Below, in pieces: positions 62,327-64,000 of a DNA stretch of 64,000 nucleotides. The notes beneath the pieces were generated by a model that searched no databases, was not told where the DNA came from, and saw only the letters and a program-made list of their open reading frames with translations. Positions within the stretch are counted from its first letter, which is position 1, and the number at the start of each line of letters is the position of its first letter. Origin of the DNA: Cavia porcellus (lineage: Eukaryota; Chordata; Mammalia; Rodentia; Caviidae); NCBI RefSeq assembly GCF_034190915.1, contig NW_026947486.1:101661123-101725122 (forward strand), given 5' to 3'. The translations under genes and the position numbers were made by a program.

Positions 62327-63085
62327 CAGGAGTAACTATCGCACTCCTCACACTGAAATGACATGATAATCAACACGTGGAACACAGATGGCTGGACAGA
62401 GCTCAGAAGGAGAAACCCTTTCTCTTCTGTGATAGAAAGGGAGGAGCCAGGGACATCTGCTGATGTGGATGGCATGTAGGCAGCAAGATAAGTGACTTCC
62501 TGTCTGAAAGTGTCCATCTTCCCTACAGAGTAGGAAACTAAGTCTTTTTACTGTGACTAAGAGCTAAGAATACTGGAAACAATTTCAAATAGTTTCCATG
62601 GGACACGAAAGAGGGCAAAGACCTGAGTGTCAGCCTGTCCTCAACTCTTCCCTAAATCTACAGCTTACTTCTGTGCTTTGTGGAATTTAAACTTACATCC
62701 CAGGACCTCTTAAACTGATTTTTTAGAATCAGTACCCTCGCTTTTCCACACTCTATTGATTCTGCTTCTCTGAAAGACTCTGGGTAGTATCAAGGACTGA
62801 GTTGGGTTTAGAATGTTTAGTATTTGACGCCCATCTGCGTGGTGGCAAGATTTCCTCTTGTGACACCCAACAGGTGCAGATGGATTGAGTCATCATTGGA
62901 TTTTTCTATGAAGCCGAATGAAAATACAAGGACAATGGAATTGTTGAATGATGTACCTGTGGTCTAGCCTAGATTGGGAAGGAATTGAAGATTTTAAAAA
63001 AGTTTAATTTGCTAGAACATGGAAGGACCAAGAAACCAAAATCTAGCCAGGTTAAAGAGCCTCATGCCTACCAAAAAGAAAATGT
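62327..63085. other. Intergenic DNA, nothing recognised
   Basis: No supportable gene or repeat. Confidence 0.4.
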
Positions 63086-63089
63086 TAAA

Positions 63090-63237
63090 CTGGGTGTGGT
63101 GGCACATGCCTGTAATGCCAGCACTTGGAGGCTGAGGCAAGAGGATCACTGTGAGTTAAAGGCCAGCCTAGACTACATAGTGAGATCTTGTCTCAAAAAA
63201 GAAAAAAAAATTAAAAAGAAAAAGAAAAAATTAAAGC
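63090..63237 (+). mobile_element. B1-type SINE
   Basis: CTGGGTGTGGTGGCACATGC, CAGCACTTGGAGGCTGAGGC, GATCTTGTCTC and a long A-rich tail. Confidence 0.9.
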
Positions 63238-63239
63238 CC

Positions 63240-63640
63240 TAATTATCAGTACTTCAAAATGTGGTGTTACCAGGAAATAGAGTCTTTACAGGGTAATCCA
63301 GCTAAAACAAGGTCATTAGCATGGGATTTAATCCAACCTAACTTGCTATGTACTTGTAAAAAGGAAACATTTAGACACAAACACACACAGAGGAAAGACA
63401 ATGTAAATACCCACAGGGAACATCACACAAAGACAGAGTATTGGAGCAATGCATTCTCAAGTCAGAAATGCCAAAAAATGCTGACAAATCATCCAAAGCT
63501 AGAGACAGACAGATTTCCCCTAGATGTTTTAGTGGGAGTGTGGCCCTGCTACCCTTTATTTTCAGACTTCTAGTCTCCAGAACAGCGAGACAATAACTTT
63601 CTGCTATTTTAAGTTTTTGGTTATGGTAGCCCTAGAAAAT
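63240..63640 (+). mobile_element. MLT1-type LTR, 3' part
   Basis: GACTTCTAGTCTCCAGAACA, GCGAGACAATAACTTTCTGC and GGTAGCCCTAGAAAATTAAA match the end of MLT1-like LTRs. The upstream part is weak. Confidence 0.55.
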
Positions 63641-64000
63641 TAAACCAAGGTATATGGAGAGTAAGGGAGTCAAAGAGCCTGAAGGATATAAGTTAATGAG
63701 AGAGTAGATGCTAATTGAGTCCAGACTCTTGAAGCAGTTAACAAATCTTGAGGGGCTATGCAGAATAAACTTCCCTCTGGAGTTTCTGAGAAACCTAAAT
63801 TTGTAGAGTGATGTTAAGTAACTACAGGGTTTCATGGCTGGATCCTTTCTTATCTCAGTCCAAATCATACTGTTGGTTGTGTGCATTCCAGAGCAAACTA
63901 GAGGTTCAAAATGTAGGACTTCCCTGCTGTAACCATGCTGAGATCACATGAGCACAATGCTGTTCTCACCAGCCCTGCTCCATGGCTGTTTTGTGTGAAA
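63641..64000. other. Intergenic DNA, nothing recognised
   Basis: No supportable gene or repeat up to the window end. Confidence 0.4.

Overview
This is mammalian genomic DNA, most likely from the X chromosome of a non-muroid rodent. The SINE content points to a rodent: B1-type (7SL-derived) elements and short tRNA-derived ID-like elements. The wording of the ID-like copies and the dimer-like B1 copies suggest a castorimorph or squirrel-related lineage rather than mouse or rat, but the species is inferred. The X assignment rests on two genes that lie close together at human Xq26.3: a SMIM10-like gene and CT55.

Only two host genes can be supported. (1) A CpG-island gene on the + strand encodes a 79-residue SMIM10L2-type small membrane protein (16375-16614). 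(2) A CT55 orthologue on the - strand runs from 32191 down to 27668. CT55 is a testis gene related to the N-terminal part of the piRNA helicase MOV10L1. I placed its exons by splice sites and family similarity. Exon 1, a 23-nt microexon and three further exons join into one open frame of 184 codons plus stop, with a polyadenylation signal about 80 bp past the stop. The large exon expected for the first repeat module of the family was not found, yet the frame stays open without it.

Everything else is intergenic or intronic DNA rich in transposon fossils. 1-4280: a decayed gammaretrovirus-like ERV with gag, RNase H and integrase remnants, ending in an LTR followed by a tRNA-Pro-like primer site; a related LTR lies near 7138. 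8166-10690: antisense L1 with SINE insertions. 11655-14530: a MaLR-like LTR and old L1 fragments nested with a GC-rich LTR and B1/ID elements. 14.8-16.0 kb: microsatellites leading into the CpG island. 16.8-24.6 kb: mostly unique, GC-richer DNA. 24.6-26.3 kb: MaLR-like and L1 debris. 27.6-32.5 kb: CT55 and its promoter. 33.7-39.2 kb: B1, MaLR and MLT1 elements. 39.2-45.4 kb: antisense L1, one copy close to full length. 45.9-49.6 kb: MLT1, B1 and an ERV-type LTR. 49.7-57.5 kb: mostly unique AT-rich DNA with one twin-primed L1. 58.3-60.95 kb: a 5'-truncated sense L1. 61-64 kb: B1, ID and MLT1 copies. No RNA gene, CRISPR array or operon-like structure is present.

The two genes show no sign of acting together. 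SMIM10L2 looks like a broadly expressed small membrane protein with a CpG-island promoter. CT55 looks germline-specific, with a CCAAT box, an E-box and a MYB-type site upstream of its start codon.
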